DNA of 64,000 nt. Source: Rachycentron canadum (Eukaryota > Chordata > Actinopteri > Carangiformes > Rachycentridae). The DNA lies in contig CM076659.1 of the NCBI GenBank assembly GCA_038496675.1, positions 23,135,968 to 23,199,967 of the forward strand, in the 5' to 3' direction. The position numbers and the translations under genes are program-made. The notes below the pieces were generated by a model that was given only the letters and a program-made list of their open reading frames with translations, was not told where the DNA came from and made no database searches. Below, in pieces: positions 25,801-39,100 of this stretch (position 1 is the stretch's first letter; each line of letters begins with the position of its first letter).

Positions 25801-28800
25801 GCATTCTGTTAGTCACAGTACAAAGACACACCACCTGATGATATCACAACAACTTTCCTCTACACTGACAGTGAACAGTCGTCAGAACCAGTTGTGATTG
25901 GCTGATTTGTGGGGTGTTACTGTAATGATCCCGCCTCTTTTGGCTGCCTGTCTTTAGCTGTATTCCAGTTCAGGGTCTCATCTTTCAGACCGCCAATGGC
26001 GTGACTAGACTGTCCTGTCCTGACTGAAGGCTCCTTCAGATGTGTCCTTCCATCTCTGGACAACAAAGGCCCCAACAGGTGGATCCTGCAGGGCCCACTC
26101 TATCCCAAGATTCATTGTTTTTTGTGTTGTTGGAGCTCAGCAGATGTGGTCACATGACTGACCGACGGACTGACTGACGGACTGACGGACGGACGGACTG
26201 ACTGACCACCACCTAACATTTGGACATTTCTATTTGTTTGTCACAGAGTTAAAGACATGAATGGTTTTCTTTACTCTAACCAGCACCCCCTGTTGTTTCT
26301 CAGGGTTGCTGAGCTGGTCTCATACTGTGGTGTTAGACCTGTCACAGCTAAGGAATGTTACCTTCATGATGTCCAGTCTCTCCTCATCACAGCGAACGAA
26401 GACACTGGATGAGGATGACAGGGGCAGTGAGGTGGACAGGGTGACAGCCTCCTGGGCCAGGCGACGGGACCGGGCTGCACTGTTCGTGTCGCTGGCATTC
26501 TTCACCTGAGACATGTAGTGGTAGTTGACCTTAAACATGAGCTTCCCATCCTCGTCCTCTGAAACCATTTCAAAGGTGTCTGCACAGAGAGAGGACACAT
26601 GTGAGGAAGTCCAGCATGTCACTGATCATTACTGCTGGTAAGAACCGAATAACAGCTGAGGGGTTATCATTGGTTATATTGAGACCAAATCCAGCAGCTA
26701 TTCAAGGGTAAAATTGCAACATGCAAAGGGCATGTGATGTACACTGAGTGTGTTCATGAACTTTAAAGAAAACTTTAATTCGAACAGTGTTGAGTCAGTT
26801 CTGTTACAGTCTGCACAGTGGAACAACACTGTTTACAGTCCAGTCACTTGTGATTAGTTCAGACATCAAGCTGCTTACAAAATCAATTGCAACACAGCAA
26901 AATCACTGTAATTAATCACGACATGGCTGAATGGAGAGTGATGGACAAGACAAAAGGGACGAGCAGGATAAGAATGCAGCCCAAGTCTGCTTCCCTTACA
27001 AAGCTCTGGCACAAAGGCACTGCGTTTAATTTCAGAGTGTGTATGTGAGGAAAGGACAGACAAACATATAAACTTACCAAACTGTAGCTTCTTCATGGCA
27101 GCTACATATTTTTCTTCCAGAGAGCGCAGGATGGAGAGGGGCTTGGGCCGACTTGACACCTTCCTCGAAGACTCCACTAGCTTCCTCTCTGGGGGGAGGA
27201 AGGACCATGAAGAGCATCACAAAAAAAGAGCAGAGTGGGGGCAGTCAAGGTGTAGCTGTGACACAGAAGTATCAGCTTCAAAGAGTCCTACTGCGACAGG
27301 GCTGTATATCAAGCTACTGAGCAATCTCTGTCCTGGTCTTTGTCAAAGAGACGCACACAAAGACGCACAACAAAAAGCCTGCCGCAGACAACTATGACCA
27401 TCTCTACTAGATGTGTGATGTGTGTGAAGTGATTTAATATGACCATGTTATATGCTACCCAGCCCTCATCGGAACCAGTGAACAAATTTTCAGCCACAGT
27501 GACTTTAACACTCCCACAACACTTTGGATCACCCAAATAATTTCTGTTATTCTTTGGGTGTTTTAAGCCTTAATAGAGGCAGACAGCAAAGGCAGGGCAA
27601 GAGTAGGGACATGCAGCCAATGACCTTGCCAGCCAGGAATTGAACTAGATTTAGTTTAGGTTAGTTTTTAAATGCACTATAATTAATATTAATTTGAATA
27701 ATAATACTGTTATTGGCTATCATTTTACTGTACTTATATATATTGTAGCATTAGAATTACATAAAACACACACACTCTCTCTCCTCTGTCTCTTTCAACC
27801 CAATTGGTTGAGGCAGATGTCCGCCCACCCTGAGTCTGGTTCTGCTCGAGGTTCCTGCCTGTTAAAGGAGGTTTTTTTTTTTTTTCACTGTCATCAAGTG
27901 CTGCTCTTGGTGAGAATTGTTGTGTCTCTGTAAATAATTTTATATTGAGAAGGTTTAGATCTGCTCTACTTGGTAAGTAGAGAAAAAGTTGAGACAACTT
28001 CTGTTGTGAACTGGCGCCATATAAATAAAAATTGTGGGTGTCCATTGAGCAACAGTATCTTTTTTCAGTTGCTCTCTAAGAGGAGAAATTGTATGATAAA
28101 ACCAGTCTTTTTTCACAGTGATCACTGTGGATTGCTCTCAGCCAACCAATCAGAAGGGGCAGAGCTTGTCACCCTGCTGTGATATCAGACAGACTGACAC
28201 TGGATGAGGCTGCTGTGGTGATTTGTTGTAAAGATAATGTTGTAATAGAAACACAACCCATGCGCAGTGCTTTTTTTTGATGAAGAGCTGCCTGGCGATC
28301 TGCCAGGGAAAAACAGTGTATGGACTAAAAGAGGTGCACATCAAAGCAGAGTGGGCCCTGATGTCCTGTCTCTGGTTGCTCTGTGGGGACAGGTGAACAT
28401 CGATACTGTCCTGTTCCTGTCTGATCACAGCCTCTCTCTGAGATGTTTCTTAAAGCCTCTGTACTAATTAAATGATTATACATCTGCTAGGGACTCATGC
28501 TGCATGCTCCACACTGTCCAACTCCGTATGATATGCGACTGCCAAGGCCTTTATCATATGGATTTCTGTATGAGGAGTGACATGACATTGATCTTTATCT
28601 GAAACTACTTCCCTACATGCACACTTCCACTACAGCTAATGGCCAGCTCCCCACCAGAGTGATCAGTCAGATGGCCGTTTATGTGGACCAAGCATAAAGC
28701 TCTGGAGGGAGCTGGAAAAGGGCAGAAGGGGGATAATTAATGTTGTGTTCTATGTAGCAACAAGGTAATGGGGGAGGTGTAATGTTTCATCATGTGGAGG

Positions 28801-30099
28801 ACACTGATAGTGATGCTTTAATGTGACTAATGGCTACCAAGAAGAATGTTCTTTCTTTATGTCCCTGTGTACAAAAACAAGTGGAGACATATGTGCTTTG
28901 CCGTTTAGAAATCTTTAGCCTCTAAATCTTGATGCAATTTGAAGAGACTATTCATCTTCTCCACAGGGTTAAGGGGAGTTTTTAGTCTCAGATAAGATGC
29001 CAAAGAATGTGGAACAAGACCTCTGGTCTTCACCTTTCATCGCTGACTTCAAGAGCCACAGATATCACATTACAAGACTCTGACCACAGGAGTGCTAAAA
29101 TCTTTTCATCTTTGTATGCAGGATATTATTAAGAATACCAATTAAATTGGCCCAATACTTTGAGTTTGACTTGTAGTTTTTGACCATTGGCCAATGACTT
29201 CCTGATGAAGAACTGTGTAAAAGAACTCTGAATGTCAGCCAACAAATGGAAGAAAGAGCAGAAATCCAGATGTTGTTGAGAATTGTCATTGTGTTGTTGT
29301 GACCCAAGAGTGATTTAAATCAAATAGCACAGAGAATGTGAAATCAGTGGCTGCAAATGGAGTAAGATACCTTCAGAACTCCTGCAGAATTCTTACTGAT
29401 TCCATATCGGAACATTACATTTTGAAATTTAACATTGATAAAAAACAAGTGGAGTTCAAGGACAGAAAATCTTAATACGAGTACAACACTCAGCCAGATA
29501 AAAATTGTAACTATGACTACTAAAATAATAAAAACCACATATGTTGAAGACGTACCCTGGTTGGCCTGCCGTAGGCTGGTAGTAGCAGTGTAGACGATCT
29601 CAGCCGTCCTCTGGATGTCAGGGACCAGCAGAGTCAAACCCTCGGGCTCTGGATCTGAGCTCTCTGTCTTCACCACGCCTTTGCTCTTATCTTTCTTTGA
29701 CCTGCAACACAAATCAACCTTCAGTCACAGTAGAGAGCTGGGTGTTGTGTTAACATCACCTGCACTGGTCAGAGATATGAACCATGTCCAGAGCACACAG
29801 GTAGTGAATTTATCATCTCCAACCCAGTGATAATTATGGCCTCCATGAGCCACTGTTCTTCAGTTCTTCCTCTTCCACTTCCTCTGACATCCCTGCACTT
29901 CATTAAGGAAGAACTGGAATTATTTCCGTGTGAATATCTGCTTGTCCCTCTAACGTTATTTTATTTCATCAGATTAATTTGAATTTTGACTGTAAAGAAC
30001 CAAGCTAACACCAACATATAAACTAGAAATGTGCAAAAGATACTGCACTTGGAAATATTATATATATTTTTTTGATTAATTGTTCAGCACTAGCTTGGG

Positions 30100-30155
<56 letters not shown>

Positions 30156-33100
30156 AAAGTAATGTGCTGTTGTAACATCATCTACAAGTAAGTATTGGTA
30201 ATCTCTGTTGAAACCTAGTTTTTTGGACATTTTGCCTTTTTTTGGACAGCAATAGTGAGAGAGAGAGCCAGGAAAGTCAGGGAGAGAGAGAAGGAATCAC
30301 ATGCAGCAAAGGGCCACAAATTGGACTCAAACCTGGGCCGCTGCGTTTAGGACCAAGCCTTAATAGTACTTGCTCTACCAGGCCATATTTATTGGAAGCA
30401 TTCATAGTATGTTGAATCAGCTGCTGCTTCCTGTCTGCAGTGCTCCCATGAATGTACTGTGAGATACTGGAGAAAGCTTAATGAGGATTCTCAGGCAGGC
30501 TCTGTCAACAGCAGTGAGTCCCTTTTTCCCCTTTACCTACAAATGCTACATCTTTTCGAATTTGTTGATATGGGACTGGGCAGAAGGACCTGGTCCAAGA
30601 GATTTTGGAAATTCTGGCCCATGTTCACATTCAGAGGGTGACCATATACATCTAACTGTTACCAGGGACCAGCAGACATTTACCAACCTGTCATACCTTA
30701 AATGAACCACGCTGCCACACAAGGCTGCTGCAACATTCATGACTGACATGTTCTAAAAATACCAGCAGATACATCATTCATAATAAGGCACTTTGACATG
30801 TACATATATGTAAACCTGAGTACAGCATGTTGTCAAGCAGCTTTAAGTGAACAGGACAAGCTCACTCATCTGAAAATGTTGTGCTATGATGTAGGATTAG
30901 TGTTAAAATGTTAGTGCCAGTGTGTGCATAAGATAAAGTGTTTAAAGAAGCCTTTTTTGAGGTTTGCTCTTACTACATAGCTAACTTTAGCCTTAGCAGC
31001 TGTTTCCTCATGTTATAAATTCGGCATCAAACTTCATTCCTTTACTCACCAACAGCTGTCTCCAGAGGTGGAAACAAACACCAATGTTAACTCTTGATTT
31101 GCTTTTATTTTTAATCACATCTTTTCGTCCTCTGAAGTTAGCATGCTAACCAGCTAGCCTCAACTCGACTGGACTGTTAGGACACTGTAGTGTCCAATCT
31201 ATCCTGGAAAGAGGACACTTGTGTTGTACACACAGCAATGGCTGAAGCTCCAGCTGAAACAACTATTAATGCTGTGTCCTTGCTAACATTAGCTATGTAG
31301 CAATAACAGCCTTTTCTGCACACAACATATTTCTCCACGTGACCCTGAATACCTCCAGGAGCAGTCAGATACTGACTCTCAATGCCTCCTCAGTGCCTCT
31401 TGGGAAACATTCACATCCACCAGGGTGAATTTCAATGCCAGTGTGAACAGGGCTATAGATGTAAGTAGTAAGTATTTCATCAGTACTGATGGGGGTCAGG
31501 TGAAATCAGGGCTGGATCAAAGTGTTCCAATAGAGAGTACTAGTCAGCTTTAACCCAGAAGACAACTAAAGGAATTATTCACCCTGACATGCTGTGTAAC
31601 ATTTATATTATATTATTTAAAATGTAAAAAGCTGAGAAAAGAAATTATACTGGCCCATTACATTAAATGAATTTTCTCCATCTCACCTGAGGCGATTGGT
31701 GTAAGTGTCCACACATGTCTTCATCTTGGCCAGCAGCATCCCAACAGAGGTCTGTCCCTCAGAGTGTTCTTCATCCTCCTCCTCCTCGCTCTGCCCTGGA
31801 TCTCCAGACAGAGGCAGCAGCAAAGGGACCAGGGCTGTGCAGGTGGAAATAGCCCTCAGCAGCTCCAGCAGTGCCCGATATAAAGGTACATGGCGCGCCA
31901 TATCCAGTACTGCAGAGAGACAAGAGGCATTCAAAGTGTAAGACATCCAGACAGACAGAAGACACACAGACATTGTAATCACAGTCTTAGGTACTTGACA
32001 TTGAACCACACATCGTTCTTTAATGTTGGGTGGGAGCAGGATCTGTGGTCTGTGTTTAGAGACCTCCATCACAAGAAGATCTCAATCCATCTCTGATCCA
32101 GGGCTGAAAATAAGAAAAAACCCATCTCTGTCTGGTATTATACACTTCCCAGATTTTTTTAGGAACTGATAGGAGAAAACTATAAATGACCAAAGAACAG
32201 GCCATGGTGATATACTTTCAAGATCACATAAGAAAACATTACAGAACATCTATCTTTAGCCTGGAGTGATGTGTGTATGGTGTGTATCTCTGGGGAGAAT
32301 GAAGAACGATCAAAACCTGATTGTATGAAGATTACACTGATCGTGCTGAGAGCAAGTATCATTGAAACATATGAGAGAGAGAGAGAGCAGCAAAGTGTGA
32401 GAGGGGATACTGAAAATGATCAAATCTCTAGCAAAGACTTGCAGGAAAAATCACTACTGAGGAGCGGGAGAGGACCCCTGCTGAAGGAGGAAACAACAAA
32501 TATTTTTAGAAGTGGGCCTGTTGTTGGACTAAAGAGTCATTGCATTAACATGAAAATAAATAAATGGACTTTGCCCTTAGAAAATACAACATATGCTATC
32601 AGAGGTAAGCAAGCAATTTTAGCAAACATCTGGGGGTCATATGGTGTTTTTTTTTTTTTTAAAGGGAAAACAGACCTATCCCCTATAATAGACGCACCTG
32701 GTGATGATCTATAGTAGGCCTCTGATGTTCATCTGGACAAGATCGATGTTAATATGTATAGAGTAATTAAGTATTTATCCAACCTAATATGGTGCTCAAC
32801 AAACAACTTTGTACCGAACTTGAGTTTTGGATGTGAGGATGTGTGAAGAAGAAAAATGTATTCCATTGGAGGGGAGGGATAGGATGGTACTGTAAGGTCC
32901 TGTACTGGAGACATGTAGTGTGAGTGTGTGACAGTCAATGGTCTTCCTCAGTCGTGTTTGAGATTCACCAACCAAACCTAACAGCTCCTAGGTGTCGACT
33001 GAACTGAGGCTTGAAATACCAGTACCTGGATCGTGGGAGTCTCTGCAGTCAGCAGGAGACGTGTGCTTAGTCAAGTTTCACACACAGCAGCAAACACCAG

Positions 33101-36100
33101 TGCCAGAGGAAGATGTTCTCTTCAGCGTCGGCTTCACTTTTCAGACTCCCACTTTAATATAGAGTCTATTGTCTGTATCAAACTTGATAGTGAGATTAAG
33201 GACACTTGCTGTTTAAGTGAAAGTGAGTCAGAGGATCAGCAGCCATTAAGATGTATTCCTTGGTGACCATGACTGGCTTTAGACAAACTGACTGACTGAT
33301 AGGTCCGGAATCCAAAGAGCTCTGTCACGAGGGCAGTGAAAAACTGGATTATCAAATCAACTCTCATTGCTGAACTGAATCCTGATAATGGAGGTAGAGG
33401 TTTACAGAGCTTTTCTTGTGTCAATACTAAAACAAAAATGACAAATTTTGTATCTGAAGTCTCCGTTTTGGGTTAATTTCCAGTCAGTCAATCAACCAGC
33501 ACTTGTACAGAAGCCAATCAAATACAAGGGTCTGTCGAGACGGTGAGATAATTATCAACAGCCTGACCATGGCAGCAGCATCATCCTGAGAGGGGCTGTT
33601 TAGTGTGTGTGGAGGTACTTGTGCATCCATGCGCGTGCCCTCAAGTGTCAGCCTCAAAATAAATAGAACAGTTCTTGTTTGTGGCACCAAGACTGTTTTA
33701 CATTTATATTGAAATTCCTAGCTCCCTACTGTCCTCCTCCCAGACTCTGCACCAAACCAACCTCCCTGGGCTTTAATCTGCTCTCCAATCCTATAACCAG
33801 TGTCTGTGGATGGCACCGAGTGAGGAATCCCAATGCCTTCTACATACAGCACTCACAACTCATCAGGACGCCGCCTTCTGCTATGTGCCAATGTCAGACT
33901 TGTTTTCTCTCCACTGTGGGTAACAAAAGCCAAGCAGACAGAGTGAAAGAGAAAATAAGAAAGAGGAAGGGGCATTCCAACACTTTAAATACGTGTTTTT
34001 TGTTTTTTTTTAATAAACTCTATATAATAAATTCTCTTCATTAAGAATAAAATTAATCTCCTAAATTTATTCTTAAAATTTTCCGAGAAAGGCAACTGGA
34101 CTTGGTTGTAGATTCTTGAAGATGTTTCACCTTCATCCAAGAGGCTTCTTTAGTTCTGACTGGTGAGGAAACCCAGGTATTTAACCTTGGTGGGATCATT
34201 GTGACAACTGTTGTCAGATTTGTTAACGTCACCTGAGGTCAGGTGTGGACCATCGTTGGGAGTCACATGTTTAGTTTGCTGTGAAGGGATGAAAGGACAG
34301 CATGTGGGTGGGGGATAGGTGGTGTCTGAGGCTTCCTCCTCTGTTGAGGGATGGTTTCTCTAAAGATCTTGGTTTCCCCACCAGTCAGTCAGAACTGAAG
34401 AAGCCCCTAAAACTAGGATTCCACTTTCTCAGAGAACTATGACCTGGACGACTGAGAACATTCACAGACTGTAACATCCATCTTCCGCTTATCCGGGATC
34501 AGATTGTGGTGGCAGTAAGCTAGGAAGAGAATTCAAAACATCCCTCTCAACAGCAACGCTTTCCAGCTTGTAGTCCCTCCAGCGAGTTCTGGGTCTACCC
34601 CAAGGTCTCCTAACAGTTGGACAGGAAGGTGCCCAGGAGGCATCCATCCAAATGGCTCCTTTCAATGTGAAGGTGCAGCAGCTCAACTCCAGGCTCCTCA
34701 GCCTGTCTCTAAGGTTGAGCCCAGTCACTTTGGAGGAGGAAACCAATTTCAGCTGCTAGTATCCATGATCTCATTCTTTTATCACTACCCAAAGCTCGTG
34801 GCCATAGAATAAAATGTAACATGATTGATATAATTAAAATAATGGGCTCAAAATTATCATATTTAATAATTACCATTGTGTCTATTTTTTTTAATTTTAG
34901 CAACAGCAGTTTTGATTCAACCATTCCTGGTCAACAGAGGATAAATACCAATTACTTTAATGGTTCCCAGTTTTTATTGAGGTCCAACATGAGCTGGATG
35001 TCTCTCTTTTAAATAGAATACCTGAGGTGGCCATTACATCTGGTGCAGACAGTCATGGTACCCAGAAGATGAATCTTACTCACTCTGATGATGTGCTGTC
35101 TTTTCATTTAGCATCATTAGCTGGTTGAAAATTTTGGTTTTGAGTGTAATGTCTCATGGATGGATTACCATGAGATATGGTACGATCATTCATGTTGCTA
35201 AACATTACAACTCTGGCTGTACATGTTCAACATGTTGGCGGTCCATGAAAACATGACCCAGTTCAGTTACTTTAAAGCTCAACTAGCATTACCGCCTTGC
35301 AGTTGTATGCCTCCACCTCTACAGTAACTTCCGTGAGACTCCATCACCTTCTGGAGTCCACAGCAGTGGTGCAAAGACTACAGTCAGATAAACCAGAGCC
35401 TGTTCTCAGCTACAGGACAAGCAGCAGCTCAAGTAGCCGTGACATCCATCATAGCTATGACAGGCCTGGAGGTGCTGACCTGCAGTCATCACTGTGCTAT
35501 GGGCAGCAGGCCTCCACTCATTGTGATTTAAGGCCTTCTGGGGGACATGCAGAGATAGGTGCTATGTATAGCCATGTTGGATGATCAGACAGATTAATAG
35601 TTAACGGGCCTGTAGGCCTGAACATGAGAGCTGCACGAGTTAGCATGTGAAAGGGCAGCTGGAAATAAAGGTGCTGCTGTTGGATTCTAATGTCTCCCTG
35701 GTTGCCCATGTAGTCTGACCTAGTTTCAGATCAATTGCCTCTCCGAGATAGCGTGTGAGGAAGTTTCATTTGAAATCATATTGTGAATCATCCAGAAACA
35801 CACACACACACACATTGATATAAAAATGCATGTATTAAGGCCACAGTCTGAGCTCAAGCTATGGATTTAGATTTCTTCTGTGGATTCTCTCTGAAGGTGT
35901 GAACAGCAATAGATAAGAACCAGAAATAACATTAGGCCCATGAGAAAATGCATGTACACACAAAACCCATCAGCTGTAGTCAGAGCATCAGCTATTTTCT
36001 TATGTTGGTTTATGGACGTGAATGAGTCATAATAGTAAAACAAATAAGTGGTTTACAGAGTGAGCTGGACATATTTCTTTTACATGGTAGAGGTACTATT

Positions 36101-39100
36101 GTGCATCAGTGCACATTCAGGGGGTATGAGGATAAGTATATTAGCCCAGGATGCCAGTCCTTTCCTCTACACTGACAGGTATACACACCACAGAGATCTG
36201 AGCCAGGTCAGGAATTTTAGTTTAAACTGGTCGAACACGAGGCGCCGACTGAACCATAACTCAGTGTTTCCCCCAGAGTTAGACTGTCTGCGTGTAGTGG
36301 TTACATTCATTATTAAACAATACCATGTACGAGGTGCTTCACTGCAAATATTTAAGTTGCCAAGTACTCTGTGACTGTAAATAACTGAAGAAAAAAGAGA
36401 AACTGGTAAAAACTTTTTCAGAAATCCCAGTGACCCACTGATCCAGTGGGATTTCTCCTGGCGCTCCTGATGGCCAGTCCAACTATGACAGACGGGTCAA
36501 TAGACAATATGCTTTTGTGTGTGAGACAGAGAGAGGGAGAGACAGTGTGGGCAAGGGGTGTGTGCAAATCAATGCTCTGTGCTACAAAGTAAGATTTTTA
36601 CCAATTTAAAATAATAAAAACAAAACAAAAAAAAAAAATCAGTATGGGAACTGCATAACCCTAAACAAGAGGGGAACAGTAAAGACTGATCAAGTCAGTT
36701 AGTCTTTGTTTTTGGTGAAATGGCTGAACATATCCGTTTTCTCTTCTAGTGTGTTATTTATAACACTAATGCGTGCTTATACGTGGGTGAAGGTGGGTTA
36801 CACCCTGGGCAGGTCCCCAGTCTATCCCAGGGTGGATGCATTGAGTCAAGCAACCAATCACACTCACATTCACACCTACGTTCAATTTAGAGACACACTT
36901 TAATCTAATGTACACATCTTTGGACTGTGGGAGGAAGCTGGAGAACCTGGCGATAATCCACACAGACACAGGGAGAAATGCAAACTCCACACAGAAAGGC
37001 CCCAGGCCCCGGGGTTCCAACCCCTGTATTTCAGTAGTGAAAGCTTAAGCATGAATAAAACTAGCATTTTTGCATTTTATATGAAACAAATTACTGTGCC
37101 AACATGGACAAAAATAGAGTATTTGGGTCAATCCAAAACTCGGTGTATCCTGTGGGTTCACCACACTGTGCCTTTTGTTCTGACAGCAGGCAGGAAACCT
37201 TCACGACATGTTCTGTCCCTCCACCTTCAGAACGAGGCTGCTCTTCTCTTCATTAATGGAGGAAAAGATTAATCATCATGACAACACACGTCTGAAAAAT
37301 CATTGACTAGAGACCGTTTATTTGTTGTGGTACGTTTAATACAAATGCAAGTGCTGTACTGTGATGTTAGCATTAGCACGATATGAAAAAAAATCATTTT
37401 GTGATTACTTTGGCTGACATCGCGATTTCAGTTGAAATGGTCAGTTTTGATTCATTTTTACTGAAATAAAACATAAAAACAATGAGGTTTATGGGTCTTA
37501 TGAGTGTTGTTCCAAACATGTTCCTTTATATCTGGAGAATATGATTTGCAGGCTGGGCCACTGCACCACAATGCTTACAGTCCTAACAATGAACATGTTC
37601 CTTCTACTTGTTTTCTGAAAAGGTGAACATCCTCATCCACACTGGATTTTTAAGAATAAAGAAAAATAATAATCAGGTATTAACATAATACATGCATGTG
37701 ATGATGCTTGTTCACGTGGTTCAGGTATGGGGAAGAAGTAATACTCACTTAATGAACCGATAAAAGATTTAATTGTGTAGAGTGTCACTCAGTGGATGGC
37801 CTGGTAGAGTAAACTGTGGACCCACAACACTGCAGCTTTTTCAGTCTGGGCCATGACTTTTCTGACATGTGTGTCATCACTCTGTTTAATGTGCTGTGAC
37901 CAATAAAAAGAAAACAAAAAAAACATGTATTTCTGCTCTCTCCTCTATATGGACAACAACATCTCATCTCAGACACTGCATGACCAAACAGTTCAAGCCT
38001 GGAAATAACACTGATAATCAACCACAGACAACTCTGCACTCTTATCAAATGCCAAACAGAGAAATTCTAATTAACCCTGAAACCCTGTTGTCCACTGGCA
38101 TCTCCTACCTTACCTTTCATCCAATTTAGTACCTATTCTGCCCCGCGGTCCCTTGTGAAGATGGCGAGATTCTTGTAATTACAGCTGACAGACTGATGTT
38201 TGGTATTTTACTGGGGGTGTAGGATGGGGGAGGGGGCATTCACATAGGGAACAGATAGGATTTTGAGAAGGGAACTTAGAAAATGGAAACCTCTGTGCTG
38301 TTAATTACTGAACCACAGCAGTTCATGTCTATATTTGAGACACAATAACAGCCAATTTCAGATGGCTGACTGTCAGTGTGGGGAGCAGAATCCTTGTAGC
38401 CACAATGCAAATGCTTCAAAGACCCTCAATACCTACGATATTCCTTCAACACAAACATAGAATACCTGTGCCTAGATAAAGCCTGGTTCTCTAGGTGAAA
38501 CAACACTAATAATTTCAGAGCTGCTCATGATTCAGCTCCTGGGACCACAACCCTCTTCTAATGAGGATAGCTGTGCAGAATGAACACACTTGATAACTCC
38601 CCTTAATCTGCTTGTGATGCAATTGTGTGGGGGTGTAATCATACACCAGAGAGGCCATCCAACATCCTCAACGATGTGAATGTATTCAAAAAACATCTCA
38701 ATGCTTCCTGTTGTAATTATTCAAGGAAACTGGAGAAACTGCTTCAATGCCACTTATATGAGCTTTCACAAGTGGAGCCAGATACATTTAAATTGTTAAT
38801 TAAAATGTCTCTACTATTGGAGAGACTGCCATGAAACTCCAGTGTCACCATCAGGTTAACATTTTTGGTTTTTACTCAAATGTCTCCACGGGGTAATGTG
38901 GAACTGCTGGAAAACCACTCTAAATAAAGGGGAGGCAGGCGGTTTTCAGCAGGGGAGGAAAACTGCTGATGCAAGCTGAGGATATTCTTGGAGGATAGAC
39001 GGAATATTTAGAGGAACTCCTGAACCCGACCAACATGTCCTCTGAGAAGGAGGCAGGGTGTGAAGACTCAGGGGCAGTCTTACTCATACCTCTAGCAGAA

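Larger units (their letters stand above)
29702..31686 (-). other. birc6: birc6 intron N-O
   Basis: 1,985 bases with GTGAGA donor and TTGCAG acceptor; contains the CA microsatellite at 30101-30155 and a SINE relic at 30230-30385. The rest is unassigned. Confidence 0.7.

Noticed and set aside
32271..32714. 147-codon plus-strand frame
   Set aside because: Contains GA-repeat (ERERE) and poly-T (FFFF) derived residues and no recognisable family; probably chance.
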